DNA of 64,000 bases, taken from contig NZ_CP025407.1 of NCBI RefSeq assembly GCF_002847285.1, forward strand, positions 3,814,501-3,878,500, in the 5' to 3' direction. This DNA comes from Streptomyces sp. CMB-StM0423 (GTDB lineage: Bacteria > Actinomycetota > Actinomycetes > Streptomycetales > Streptomycetaceae). The translations under genes were made by a program, and so were the position numbers. Below are positions 45,433 through 52,720 of this stretch, piece after piece. The notes under the pieces are model-generated. The model saw only the letters and a program-made list of their open reading frames with translations, had not been told where the DNA came from and did no database searches. Numbering within the stretch: the stretch's first letter is position 1; each line of letters begins with the position of its first letter.

Positions 45433-46653
45433 CTAATGGCCGCCGTGCGGGGTGGTGTCGTGGCAACCGGAGTCGGCGGGTGCCGGGTTCTGCCCTTCTC
45501 GGTGGAGGGGGTGCCACAGGCTGGCGATCAGGATCAGTGTGAGGGTGATCTTGGCGAGGGCTACCGCCGGCGGTGCCCAGAGCAGAACGGCTACGTCGGC
45601 AATGGTGTGGCCGAGGATCAGGGGAAGCAGCCGTGCGTAGCGCAGGAGGAGCCAGGTACGCATCAGCGCGTAGGGCACGAACGCGAGGGCGCCCAGACCG
45701 TAGTGGAGGTGGAAGGCCACTTCGATGACGCTGACGATGGTGTAGATCATCCAGGCGGGTCGGCGGGCGATGTGCAGCAGTGCGGCCACGGCGCCGACGA
45801 GCAGGACGTCCTCCAGGATCACGGCGCCGAAGACGGCGGGGAGTACCTCCCAGGATGCGAAGACGACGACGCCGTCGAGGGAGTCGGGCCGGGGCACGGG
45901 CAGCGACCCGAACGGCGCCAGGTTCGTCTTCAGCCAGCCGGTGAGGTCCGTGGTGAGAAAGCAGACGACCGCCACGGTCAGGAGCAGCGCCGCTTCGCGG
46001 TCACGTGCCTGGTCGGTGGCGCCGCGCTGCTGCGGCAGCAGGCCCAGCCGCTTTGGGGTGATGCCGTGCCGGCGGCAGACCTCCAGTACCAGCCAGCCCA
46101 GGGCGGTGTGGAAGACGGCCTCGCCGGCGGTCCCCGATATCTGCTCGGTGGTCTGCCAGGGCTCGGGGACCTTCGCCACCACGGCCAGCATCCCGACCAC
46201 CACGGCGGCCAGGCATGCCCACCGAGGCGCGGCCCGTTTGATCAGCAACCAGGTCAGCCACAGCAGAACCGTGCCGGCGGCGAGCACGGAGGAGACCAGC
46301 GTGACGGTCTCCTCGTGCGGGGCCTGCCGGATGCCGCACAGGTCGGCGAAGGCATAGACCGACCCCACACAGACCGCGGCAACGACGATCAGCAGCAGCC
46401 CGCAGGCGTCGGCAACGGCACGCGGCCGGTTCACACGGTCGAGGGTGAACACCGCGGGCTGATGCGCGCCTCCTGACCGGACCGGTGCCGTGTTGCCCGC
46501 CCCGGGCATGCTCTCGCCTCCGGTCGTGGACGAGGGGCGGGCATCCGGCTCGGAGGGATCTGCGGGAAGCGGCGCAAGAATGGGGGCGGTCGGTGCGTCG
46601 GGCGTGGTGGCGTCGGTTGCGGTGCGGGCGGCAGCAGAAAGTGAGGGTTTCAT
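45433..46653 (-). CDS. CPBP (CAAX/bacteriocin-processing) family membrane protein
   Basis: The protein has 406 residues. The first ~75 are disordered; about eight hydrophobic segments follow. CPBP motifs are present but altered: motif 1 normally E-E-x-x-x-R reads EDVLLVG; motif 2 F-x-x-x-H is FHLHYG; motif 3 H-x-x-x-[ND] is HTIAD. Loss of the second Glu and the Arg casts doubt on proteolysis. Family members process prenylated proteins, bacteriocins or act in immunity. The ATG at 46653 is preferred (CCAGGAC upstream); a GTG at 46719 is in frame. Confidence 0.75.
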   Translation of the reverse strand: MKPSLSAAARTATDATTPDAPTAPILAPLPADPSEPDARPSSTTGGESMPGAGNTAPVRSGGAHQPAVFTLDRVNRPRAVADACGLLLIVVAAVCVGSVYAFADLCGIRQAPHEETVTLVSSVLAAGTVLLWLTWLLIKRAAPRWACLAAVVVGMLAVVAKVPEPWQTTEQISGTAGEAVFHTALGWLVLEVCRRHGITPKRLGLLPQQRGATDQARDREAALLLTVAVVCFLTTDLTGWLKTNLAPFGSLPVPRPDSLDGVVVFASWEVLPAVFGAVILEDVLLVGAVAALLHIARRPAWMIYTIVSVIEVAFHLHYGLGALAFVPYALMRTWLLLRYARLLPLILGHTIADVAVLLWAPPAVALAKITLTLILIASLWHPLHREGQNPAPADSGCHDTTPHGGH

Positions 46654-46810
46654 GTCCTGGTTCTCGGCGTGATCAGCAAACGGGTGGTGCGGGTCAGGTG
46701 GGGTAGGGCGTAAGGGCACGGTCCGAAGGGCTGTGCACCTCGGGGCGGGCCGCCGCCCGCTGTGCCGGGGCGGGCGAAGCCGTGGGTGCGGTAGTGAGGG
46801 CCGGGCCGCC

Positions 46811-46866
46811 GGACGGTCAAGAGCCGGCAGCCCGCGGGGGGCCGCCGCTGCCGGGTTGAACCGTCC
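46811..46866 (-). promoter_or_regulatory. Nested hairpin between the Nudix and CPBP genes
   Basis: The outer stem GGACGGT/ACCGTCC (46811-46817 with 46860-46866) and inner stem CCGGCAGC/GCTGCCGG (46824-46831 with 46847-46854) are separated by small internal loops. It lies in the 235-base region upstream of the CPBP gene start, in its probable leader. It could be a terminator of the upstream unit or a regulatory leader; no T run follows leftward. Confidence 0.5.
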
Positions 46867-46888
46867 GTTTTACGTTGGCAGCTTGTTT

Positions 46889-47386
46889 TCATTCGGGCGG
46901 TGATAGATATTCGTGGGTGCCGGCGGCCCTGGCTCGCATTGCAGTTTTGATGCGGCGGGCGAGCAAGCCTTCGGTGCAGGTTTCAACGTCAGCCAGAGGT
47001 ACGAGGCGTTTTTCTTTCAGTTCTGCGCGCGCCAGGATGACGCTTTCCCATTCGCCCGGACCAAGCGGTTCGACGTCGAACACGAGATTCAGACCGTCGG
47101 GTTTTCCCCGGCCGGGCTCAGCGTTGACATACTCCGTCACCAGCAGTCGCCCCGCCTCTCGTTGCAGACGGGTCTCCTCATCAATCTCCCGCGAGAGCGC
47201 CCTTCGAGGGTCCTCGCCCTCTTCAACAGCGCCGCCGATCAGGATGAGACCGCGGGTGTGATAGGCAGGTTCGACCAGCGCCACCCGGTGACCGCCTGCA
47301 TCGCACAGCAAGGCCAGCGCACCTATCGCCCGGCGGGGCCACAGACGGCCCGATTCGTGGGATCTGTCGACGAACAGCTCAGGCAT
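46889..47386 (-). CDS. Nudix hydrolase
   Basis: The protein has 165 residues. The Nudix box is GGAVEEGEDPRRALSREIDE followed by ETRL: G-x5-E-x7-R-E-x-x-E-E is complete, while the following Gly is Thr. It would hydrolyse a nucleoside diphosphate linked to another group; the substrate is unknown. The ATG at 47386 follows CGAAGGAGGGAC and overlaps the stop of the small upstream gene, so it is the last gene of a coupled run from 49649 down. Confidence 0.88.
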   Translation of the reverse strand: MPELFVDRSHESGRLWPRRAIGALALLCDAGGHRVALVEPAYHTRGLILIGGAVEEGEDPRRALSREIDEETRLQREAGRLLVTEYVNAEPGRGKPDGLNLVFDVEPLGPGEWESVILARAELKEKRLVPLADVETCTEGLLARRIKTAMRARAAGTHEYLSPPE

Positions 47387-47555
47387 GTCCCTCCTTCGGG
47401 GGATGAGTCAGGCGGCACTTGGTGTCGTCACCGCATCCGCGGGTCCACCACAGCCACACGAAGACGGCGCACAGACCGGCGCCGAACCCAGCCCAGGGCG
47501 ATCGGCAGAATCTGCTCCCCGGGACGGCGGGCACATCCCCTGGGGTGGTGATCAC
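47379..47555 (-). CDS. 58-residue Trp/Cys-rich membrane micro-protein
   Basis: From GTG at 47555, which overlaps the previous stop (GTGA), to TGA at 47379-47381, inside the start of the Nudix gene. The sequence has a hydrophobic, aromatic helix (AGFGAGLCAVFVWLWWTRG) and a Cys-containing tail (GCGDDTKCRL). Overlap at both ends fits a translationally coupled gene. No family recognised. Confidence 0.5.
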   Translation of the reverse strand: MITTPGDVPAVPGSRFCRSPWAGFGAGLCAVFVWLWWTRGCGDDTKCRLTHPPKEGHA

Positions 47556-47806
47556 GCGGGCCGGGCGAACCCGCCCGGCCCGCGTGAAGGCACGACGGGT
47601 CCGTCACCATGCGGATCGGATGCGTTCTCCCCGGCCGGCACGGAACGGGCGCCGGGAGCGACGGTCTCGGCGCCGCGGGCCGGGTCTCCGAAAACGAAGA
47701 CGGGGATGGCGATCACGATCACGATGAGCCATATGAGCGGCCACAGGCCCAGTCCCCGCAGATCCTGAGACTGCTCCTTGTCAGGGACTCGCTTGTGGCG
47801 GCTCAC
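47552..47806 (-). CDS. 84-residue single-span membrane protein
   Basis: The charged head (MSRHKRVPDKEQSQ) is followed by one strong membrane helix LWPLIWLIVIVIAIPVFVF and a Pro/Gly/Ala-rich tail. The GTG at 47806 overlaps the stop of the upstream zincin-like gene (GTGA). Together with the next micro-protein it may anchor a complex at the membrane. Function unknown. Confidence 0.6.
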   Translation of the reverse strand: MSRHKRVPDKEQSQDLRGLGLWPLIWLIVIVIAIPVFVFGDPARGAETVAPGARSVPAGENASDPHGDGPVVPSRGPGGFARPA

Positions 47807-48792
47807 CGCTCATCACCCAGCAGCGGGCGGACGCGCTTGAGCCACTGGCGCGGGTTCGACATCTCCTCAGCGGTGGGGAAGCACTCGATGTCCGCCCAGA
47901 CTCCGTTGAAGCGCTCGATTCCCAGGCCCGGCTCTGCGTCGGTGCCCTCGATGACCTGGTCGAAGAACGTCAGCGGGTCCTCGAAGGTGGCCTTCCTCAT
48001 CGGGCCGAACAGCTTTCCCCAGAAGCGGGACTGCAACGATTGGCCCTGGCGGGACTTGCCGTCCTCGTGGGGGATGCGGCCGAGGATCTTGGTAGCGATC
48101 TGCGTGCCGCCCCAGGTGGCATGACCCCCAACGAACGGTACGGCCGCGCGGCCGGACCAGCCCCGCTCGTGCTGGAAGGGGGAATCGACGGTCGCCAGCA
48201 GCGGTGAGCGAAGTTGCTGCGCGTGACCGATCAATCCGAATGCGAAGCACAGCGTTAGCTCGTCTTCGTCGTGGTAGAGACCGGTGTGGCGCAGGGATTC
48301 CGGCGCGAGCCAGATCTCGGCAGCGCCATCCGGCAGCCGCACCGTCCGGGGGCCGAGTTGCATCCACATCAGGCGCAGTGCGAAAGGCTGGAACGCCGCC
48401 TGCTGGTTTACCTTCTTCACCGCGCTGGCGTCCGGCGCGAGGTCGCGAACTTCCGCGGCGATCCGCTCGCGCGTGTTGTCCACGACGCGCTTGCGCCAGG
48501 CGGGCGGGGTGAGCAATCGGATGGTCAGGGCGGAGGGCAGTTCCATCCCCACGGCCCCGGCCACCTCCGGCGCGCACCGGTCGACGATCGTCTTCAGGCG
48601 GTCGGCCAGCTCGGCGTGCCGCCGGCCAGCCTGGTTGTCGATGTGGATACGGGTGTCATCAGAGAAGTGCTCCTTACAAGTACAGGGGGTTATGCGAGTG
48701 GGGGTTCTGCCGGACCGCTTCGCAGGGTGTGCCCGGGCCTTGCCCCTTGGCCCGTGCAGGCAGCAGCGGACGCGGCTCCTGCACCGGCTCAT
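47803..48792 (-). CDS. Degenerate zincin-like protein, paralogue 2 of 3 (start uncertain, probable frameshift)
   Basis: Up to 329 residues; the conserved part is the last ~285. Landmarks shared with the two paralogues are AGRRHAELADRLKTIVDRCA, LCFAFGLIGHAQQLRS, PFVGGHATWGGTQIA and NPRQWLKRVRPLL. The ATG at 48792 overlaps the previous stop (ATGA), but the ~43 residues it adds are Arg/Cys-rich and unlike the paralogues. A good ribosome-binding site, TAAGGAG (48670-48676), precedes an ATG at 48659 exactly where the paralogues start, yet that ATG is out of frame by two bases. Removing one AC from ATGACACCCGT would restore it. It may be expressed only by coupling, or be broken at its 5' end. Confidence 0.55.
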   Translation of the reverse strand: MSRCRSRVRCCLHGPRGKARAHPAKRSGRTPTRITPCTCKEHFSDDTRIHIDNQAGRRHAELADRLKTIVDRCAPEVAGAVGMELPSALTIRLLTPPAWRKRVVDNTRERIAAEVRDLAPDASAVKKVNQQAAFQPFALRLMWMQLGPRTVRLPDGAAEIWLAPESLRHTGLYHDEDELTLCFAFGLIGHAQQLRSPLLATVDSPFQHERGWSGRAAVPFVGGHATWGGTQIATKILGRIPHEDGKSRQGQSLQSRFWGKLFGPMRKATFEDPLTFFDQVIEGTDAEPGLGIERFNGVWADIECFPTAEEMSNPRQWLKRVRPLLGDER

Positions 48793-49649
48793 CGAGCGCT
48801 GTGGTCCCGGTCCCAGACGGGCTGGACACGATCAAGCCAGGTGTCCGGCGCGGCCAGCTCCGCCGGCGACGGCATCAGCGTGAAGGCGCTGAACAGCACG
48901 TTGAACTGCCCGACGTCGAGCGCCGGCCGCTTCCCAGCGCCGGTCAGCACGTGGGTGACGAACCCGGTCCCGGCGTCGTTGTCGCGGCGCTCCTGACGGC
49001 ATCCGGCACTGCGGGCTCGTCGGGCGTGACGGCGGCTCGGCGGCTTCGTCAGCCCGCCCCTGGTGTGCTCGCCGTACCGTTCGGCCATCACCTTCTCGGC
49101 GCACCAGGTCGCGTGGCCCTGCACCACTGGCCGCAGCGCACGGTCGGAAACCCCGCGCCGGGTCGCCATCGAGGTGTTGACGGCGCCCAGGAGCGTGTCG
49201 GAGCTGGCGTGGTGCTGGGCGACCTGGCACAGCTCGCGCACGATCACCTCGACCAGGCGGGGCTGGTGGTGGTACCAGCCGGCGTGCTTCAAACCGAGCG
49301 GACACAGCAGCACCCGTGCCGGGCCATGCTCGGTGTGGAGGGTGGACGCGATGTCCAGCCAACTGGTCTTGTCAGCCTTGAGCCTGCGGTTGAGCCACGT
49401 CAGCGCAGCACGGTCCGGCCCATAGGCCGCCAGGTCCTCGCGGGCGATCCGCTCGGCGTACTTGCGCGTGCGCCGGATCCAGCCCCGGCGCGTAACGAGA
49501 TGGATCTCGACACCCGGGGGCAGCCGTAACGCCGTGGCGTCTTCGACGACCGGCGCGATTTGCGAGGCGATCCGGGCGACCTGCCGTGCGAGGTCGTCAT
49601 GCGCTGACCCCGCGTAGTGACAGGGCAGGATCGGGCTGGCAGGGGACAT
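48789..49649 (-). CDS. Degenerate zincin-like protein, paralogue 3 of 3
   Basis: The protein has 286 residues. Shared landmarks are AHDDLARQVARIASQIAPVV, VIVRELCQVAQHHASSD, PVVQGHATWCAEKVM and APDTWLDRVQPVW. It keeps the Glu of an H-E-x-x-H-like helix (RELCQ) but neither His, so zinc binding is unlikely. Codon 41 (49527-49529) is TTA. The ATG at 49649 follows TTGGAGTTC. It is the first gene of a coupled run: paralogue 3, paralogue 2, two membrane micro-proteins, Nudix. A large structured leader lies just upstream. Confidence 0.6.
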   Translation of the reverse strand: MSPASPILPCHYAGSAHDDLARQVARIASQIAPVVEDATALRLPPGVEIHLVTRRGWIRRTRKYAERIAREDLAAYGPDRAALTWLNRRLKADKTSWLDIASTLHTEHGPARVLLCPLGLKHAGWYHHQPRLVEVIVRELCQVAQHHASSDTLLGAVNTSMATRRGVSDRALRPVVQGHATWCAEKVMAERYGEHTRGGLTKPPSRRHARRARSAGCRQERRDNDAGTGFVTHVLTGAGKRPALDVGQFNVLFSAFTLMPSPAELAAPDTWLDRVQPVWDRDHSAR

Positions 49650-49717
49650 GAGAAACAGAACTCCAAAAGACGTAACTGGTACAGCGGTTGGGGGATCCAC
49701 CGCGCCGCGGTGGTGAC

Positions 49718-49802
49718 CTGCTGCCCGCCGGGAAGGACCACGGACCCCAGGGGTATGGGTCCTCTCCGGGAAGGTGAGGGTCCGGCATCCGGCGGGCAGC
49801 AG
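49718..49802 (-). promoter_or_regulatory. Large structured RNA leader upstream of paralogue 3
   Basis: A perfect 14-base inverted repeat (49718-49731 with 49789-49802, CTGCTGCCCGCCGG and its complement) encloses 57 bases that contain a second hairpin, GGACCC/GGGTCC (49742-49747 with 49757-49762). It sits in the 271-base gap before the start at 49649. This gap holds no credible gene. It may be a terminator of the upstream unit, an attenuator or a small RNA. Confidence 0.55.
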
Positions 49803-49920
49803 GGGCTTCAACGCCCAGCAGGGCGGGGTCTACAACACCGGTACCGGTGCGACGGGAAGGCCGGCACACGCCGGAAACGGGACCCCCGTGATGCGGCGGC
49901 GCGTGCAACCAGGGCGTCGA

Positions 49921-50271
49921 CTATGGGCACCGGGCAGCTCCCGTCCCGGGCTCTAAGCCGCGGACGCCCGCGGCCTCGCTCTCGGTGGGGAGTTCGTCCA
50001 GGCGCACCCGCGTGCAGCGGTGAACGGTGATGACTTCCTGGGCCGCCAGGGTCCACCGCAGCCGTGCAGCGGGGCTGGTGTAAGGGACCAGGGTGAGGCC
50101 GTCCTTCTGCTGGCCGGGCATGGGCTCCAGCGTCTGCGGGTGGTAGATGAGGCCCGCGACACCCCAGCTCGACGTGCGCTCCACCAGCGCAGCGGAGTAG
50201 ACATCGCCCAGATGAGGGCAGTCGCGCACGGCCTCCTCAGCGCATTCCTTGTGGACAGGGGGCTGGGTCAT
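49921..50271 (-). CDS. Hypothetical protein, C-terminal half of a split family protein
   Basis: The protein has 116 residues. It contains HKECAEEAVRDCPHL near the start and LRWTLAAQEVITVHRCTRV near the end, features I recall at the C-terminal half of a ~230-residue actinobacterial protein. The ATG overlaps the stop of the preceding gene (ATGA). In the other frame the sequence reads through as G-E-R-M-T-Q-P-P-V, which fits one continuous protein better. Function unknown; Cys pairs in both halves could form one zinc site. Confidence 0.55.
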   Translation of the reverse strand: MTQPPVHKECAEEAVRDCPHLGDVYSAALVERTSSWGVAGLIYHPQTLEPMPGQQKDGLTLVPYTSPAARLRWTLAAQEVITVHRCTRVRLDELPTESEAAGVRGLEPGTGAARCP

Positions 50272-50627
50272 GCGTTCCCCGGCCGTGATGGGTGTGCCCC
50301 GGCGGCCAGGAACAGCAGCGGCTCACCCGCGGGCGCGGCCGGGGCGAAGCAGACCTGGCACAGCTTCTCGTTCATTGCCCGACGCTGGCGCGGCCCGTGT
50401 ACGAGACCGAGCCGCGCACTCCCCTTGCCCTCCGCCTCCGGCACCCGATTCCACAGCAGGCCACGATGGCGGTCGCTCGGCTGCTCATCCACATACCCGA
50501 TCCCCTCGCCGCCGAGAAGCGGAAGCCACCGCCGCGTCACCTGCGCCGAGAGCGAGGCTTCGCCCGTCCACGGTGCAATCGCCGGCACCCGCAGGCCGTG
50601 CTGGTAGTACGGCTCCCGCGGTGTCAT
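50268..50627 (-). CDS. Hypothetical protein, N-terminal half of a split family protein
   Basis: The protein has 119 residues. Motifs are GEGIGYVDEQPSDRHRGLLW, VHGPRQRRAM and LCQVCFAPA (one C-x-x-C). It ends abruptly at HPSRPGNA, where homologues as I remember them continue into the next gene's sequence. The ATG overlaps the preceding stop (ATGA). Either one frameshift split a single gene, or two coupled subunits exist. Confidence 0.55.
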   Translation of the reverse strand: MTPREPYYQHGLRVPAIAPWTGEASLSAQVTRRWLPLLGGEGIGYVDEQPSDRHRGLLWNRVPEAEGKGSARLGLVHGPRQRRAMNEKLCQVCFAPAAPAGEPLLFLAAGAHPSRPGNA

Positions 50628-50749
50628 AGCGCCCCCCAGGGGCGGCGGGGGCTGATCACGCGACCGTCGGGAAGCAACTCGCCGGTGTCATCGAAGAGAT
50701 AGACGCCGTTGCACAGGAGGCTGAAGCCCAGCGACCAGTCACGCCTCAC
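50624..50749 (-). CDS. 41-residue micro-protein upstream of the split gene
   Basis: From GTG at 50749; it contains WSLGFSLLCNGVYLFDDTGE and ends RRPWGAL, with the stop overlapping the next ATG. Codon-position composition and the coupling suggest it is translated. There is no good ribosome-binding site, so the start may be wrong. No family recognised. Confidence 0.4.
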   Translation of the reverse strand: MRRDWSLGFSLLCNGVYLFDDTGELLPDGRVISPRRPWGAL

Positions 50750-50804
50750 GCGCCGTGCCGCGTCACGGCCAGGCGACTCCGCGCCAGGACAGCGCGGTTG
50801 ATGA

Positions 50805-51173
50805 CTACACACGGCCCCCGCCCTCCCTACCGCCCTCGTCCACGCTGTGCTCACGCGGTGTCCCCTGGGTGTCGCCAGCGGGGACTTCTCCGATCGCGGT
50901 GAGGGGGGTCGTCCACTCCTTCCCGCCCCGCTCCTCCTGGAGCCACGCGACCGGCGGCGCCTCCGGCACCCTGAAGATCGGCTCCAGACGGATGTCGTCC
51001 ACGTCGGGCGCCACAGCCCGTAGAACGCCGACACGTCCGCCGTGTTCGGCGTCGACCACCAGGTGACCGAGCCACGGGTGCGACTGGTGTCCCATGCGCA
51101 CGTCAGCCGGCGGCGCGGCAGCGTACGCGGCGACCGTAGATCCCTGCTGGGGGTTGCCTCTGGCGCTGAACAT
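50805..51173 (-). CDS. Hypothetical protein
   Basis: The protein has 122 residues. The core HLVVDAEHGGRVGVLRAVAP and RLEPIFRVPE is a beta-rich segment like small proteins next to regulators on actinomycete elements; GGKEWTTPLTAIGEVP follows. The last ~20 residues are Gly/Glu/Arg-rich. The ATG at 51173 follows GGAGAGGTTGGCG; a TTG two codons upstream is less likely. It is first in the leftward direction, divergent from the XRE regulator with 269 bases between. Confidence 0.6.
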   Translation of the reverse strand: MFSARGNPQQGSTVAAYAAAPPADVRMGHQSHPWLGHLVVDAEHGGRVGVLRAVAPDVDDIRLEPIFRVPEAPPVAWLQEERGGKEWTTPLTAIGEVPAGDTQGTPREHSVDEGGREGGGRV

Positions 51174-51442
51174 CGCCAACCTCTCCTGGCCTGGTCTGCC
51201 TCGTTAAGGCCGGCCGCGGCTTGCGATGTCGAGTGCGCTCTACGGCTCGGCGATGACGTGCTCAGCCAACGGCGGTGCGTGAGCGGAGTGACTGGCATCA
51301 CGTCGTGTGAACACGGTGCCGTGGCAGGGCCGTCCGCGGACAGGACGATGCGCGGGCAGTTACTTCATGGGGACCGGACGGTTCTCTCCACACCCGGTGA
51401 CGAGCCAACTACTGTGGCATGGGTCACAGGAGTTGATGCCCG

Positions 51443-52720
51443 ATGCCGTTCCGCCCCAACACGCAGTTACAGCGCGCTATCGAGAAGAGCGGCTACACGC
51501 AGGATGACCTGGCAGAAGCCATCAACAAAGCGCACGAGGAGCTGTACGGCACACCGGGCCGTTGCAGCGATCGCCAGGTGCGCCGCCTGCTGACGGGCGA
51601 AGTCACCTGGCCCCGCGATCCCACCCGGCTGCCACTGGAAGCAGTCCTCGGCCAGCGCGCGACGGAACTCGGCTTCCGGCCGCCTCCACAATCGGCACCA
51701 CGCGGGCGTAATGTGCGAGCAACAGCACCCACCCACCTTCAGGATCTATCCGTGCAACGCCGCACCTTCGTCCTCGGTCTGACCGGGTCCATGATCGTTC
51801 TGCCCACGCTGCCGGACTCGGGGCGCCTCGGCATGGCCGACGTCCGGCGCATCTACATGACAGCGGACCGGTTACACCAGCTCGACGACCAATATGGCGG
51901 AGCCCAACTCAGCGAAGCGGCTGCCCGGTACATCGAGTACGTGGAGCACTCCGCTCGTCGGTGTAGCTTCGGCAGCCGCGTGCAGACTGCCCTGTACCAA
52001 GCCCTCGGGGGGATGGCTACGTCCGCTGGTTGGTTCGCGTTCGACTCCAGGCAGCAGGACACAGCACGACGCTGGTGGGACGCCGGCCTTCGCTACGCCT
52101 TGCTCGCAGGCGACAGGCAGCTCCAGGCCCGCGTCTGGTCCTCGATGTCGCACCAGGCATACCACCTCGGGCACGGAGGAGAAGCAGTCTCGATCGCGCG
52201 CGCGGCACTGGACGAAACACGCGGTCGACGCGACGGACACCTCTCCAGCCTGCTACACAGCCGCGTCGCACAGGGCCACGCCCTCCAGGACGAAAGAGGC
52301 TGGTGCGGACGATCGCTACTCCGTGCTGAACAGACATACGACCAACACCGCCCGAGCGAACAGCGCTGGCTCCGCTTTTACAACGCAGGCGAGATCCACA
52401 GTTCGGCGGCTCTGTGTTACCGCGACCTCGGACAGCACACCAATTCCGTCGATTCCGCACGCAAGTCGCTGGCCGTGATCGAGTCGACCAAGCTGTGGCG
52501 CAACCTGCTCGCCGCACACACACGCGTAGCGCGTGCACTGCTGGCTGCCGGTGAGGCCGACGAGGCGATTGCCTCCGGTGACCGAGCGCTGAACCTGTTG
52601 CCGCAGGTGCGCAGCCCGCGAGTCGTGATGAGATTGGCGGAGTTCCGCGACGGCTTGATCGACAGCGGCGCGCCAGGCGCCACTGACTTCTCCGACCGTT
52701 ACAAGGCGGTGGCCGCATGA
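51443..52720 (+). CDS. XRE-family regulator with TPR-like domain
   Basis: The protein has 425 residues. The helix-turn-helix is at residues ~5-60 (NTQLQRAIEKSGYTQDDLAE, then CSDRQVRRLLTGEVTWPRDP). A hydrophobic segment near residue 110 (FVLGLTGSMIVLPTL) is followed by TPR-like helices to the end (QALGGMATSAGWFAFDS, ARVWSSMSHQAYHLGHGGEA, AHTRVARALLAAGEADEAIA). Codon 144 (51872-51874) is TTA, so it should need bldA. The ATG at 51443 follows CACAGGAGTTGATGCCCG. It overlaps the acetyltransferase gene by 4 bases and diverges from the 41-51 kb cluster, which it may regulate. Confidence 0.85.
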   Translation: MPFRPNTQLQRAIEKSGYTQDDLAEAINKAHEELYGTPGRCSDRQVRRLLTGEVTWPRDPTRLPLEAVLGQRATELGFRPPPQSAPRGRNVRATAPTHLQDLSVQRRTFVLGLTGSMIVLPTLPDSGRLGMADVRRIYMTADRLHQLDDQYGGAQLSEAAARYIEYVEHSARRCSFGSRVQTALYQALGGMATSAGWFAFDSRQQDTARRWWDAGLRYALLAGDRQLQARVWSSMSHQAYHLGHGGEAVSIARAALDETRGRRDGHLSSLLHSRVAQGHALQDERGWCGRSLLRAEQTYDQHRPSEQRWLRFYNAGEIHSSAALCYRDLGQHTNSVDSARKSLAVIESTKLWRNLLAAHTRVARALLAAGEADEAIASGDRALNLLPQVRSPRVVMRLAEFRDGLIDSGAPGATDFSDRYKAVAA

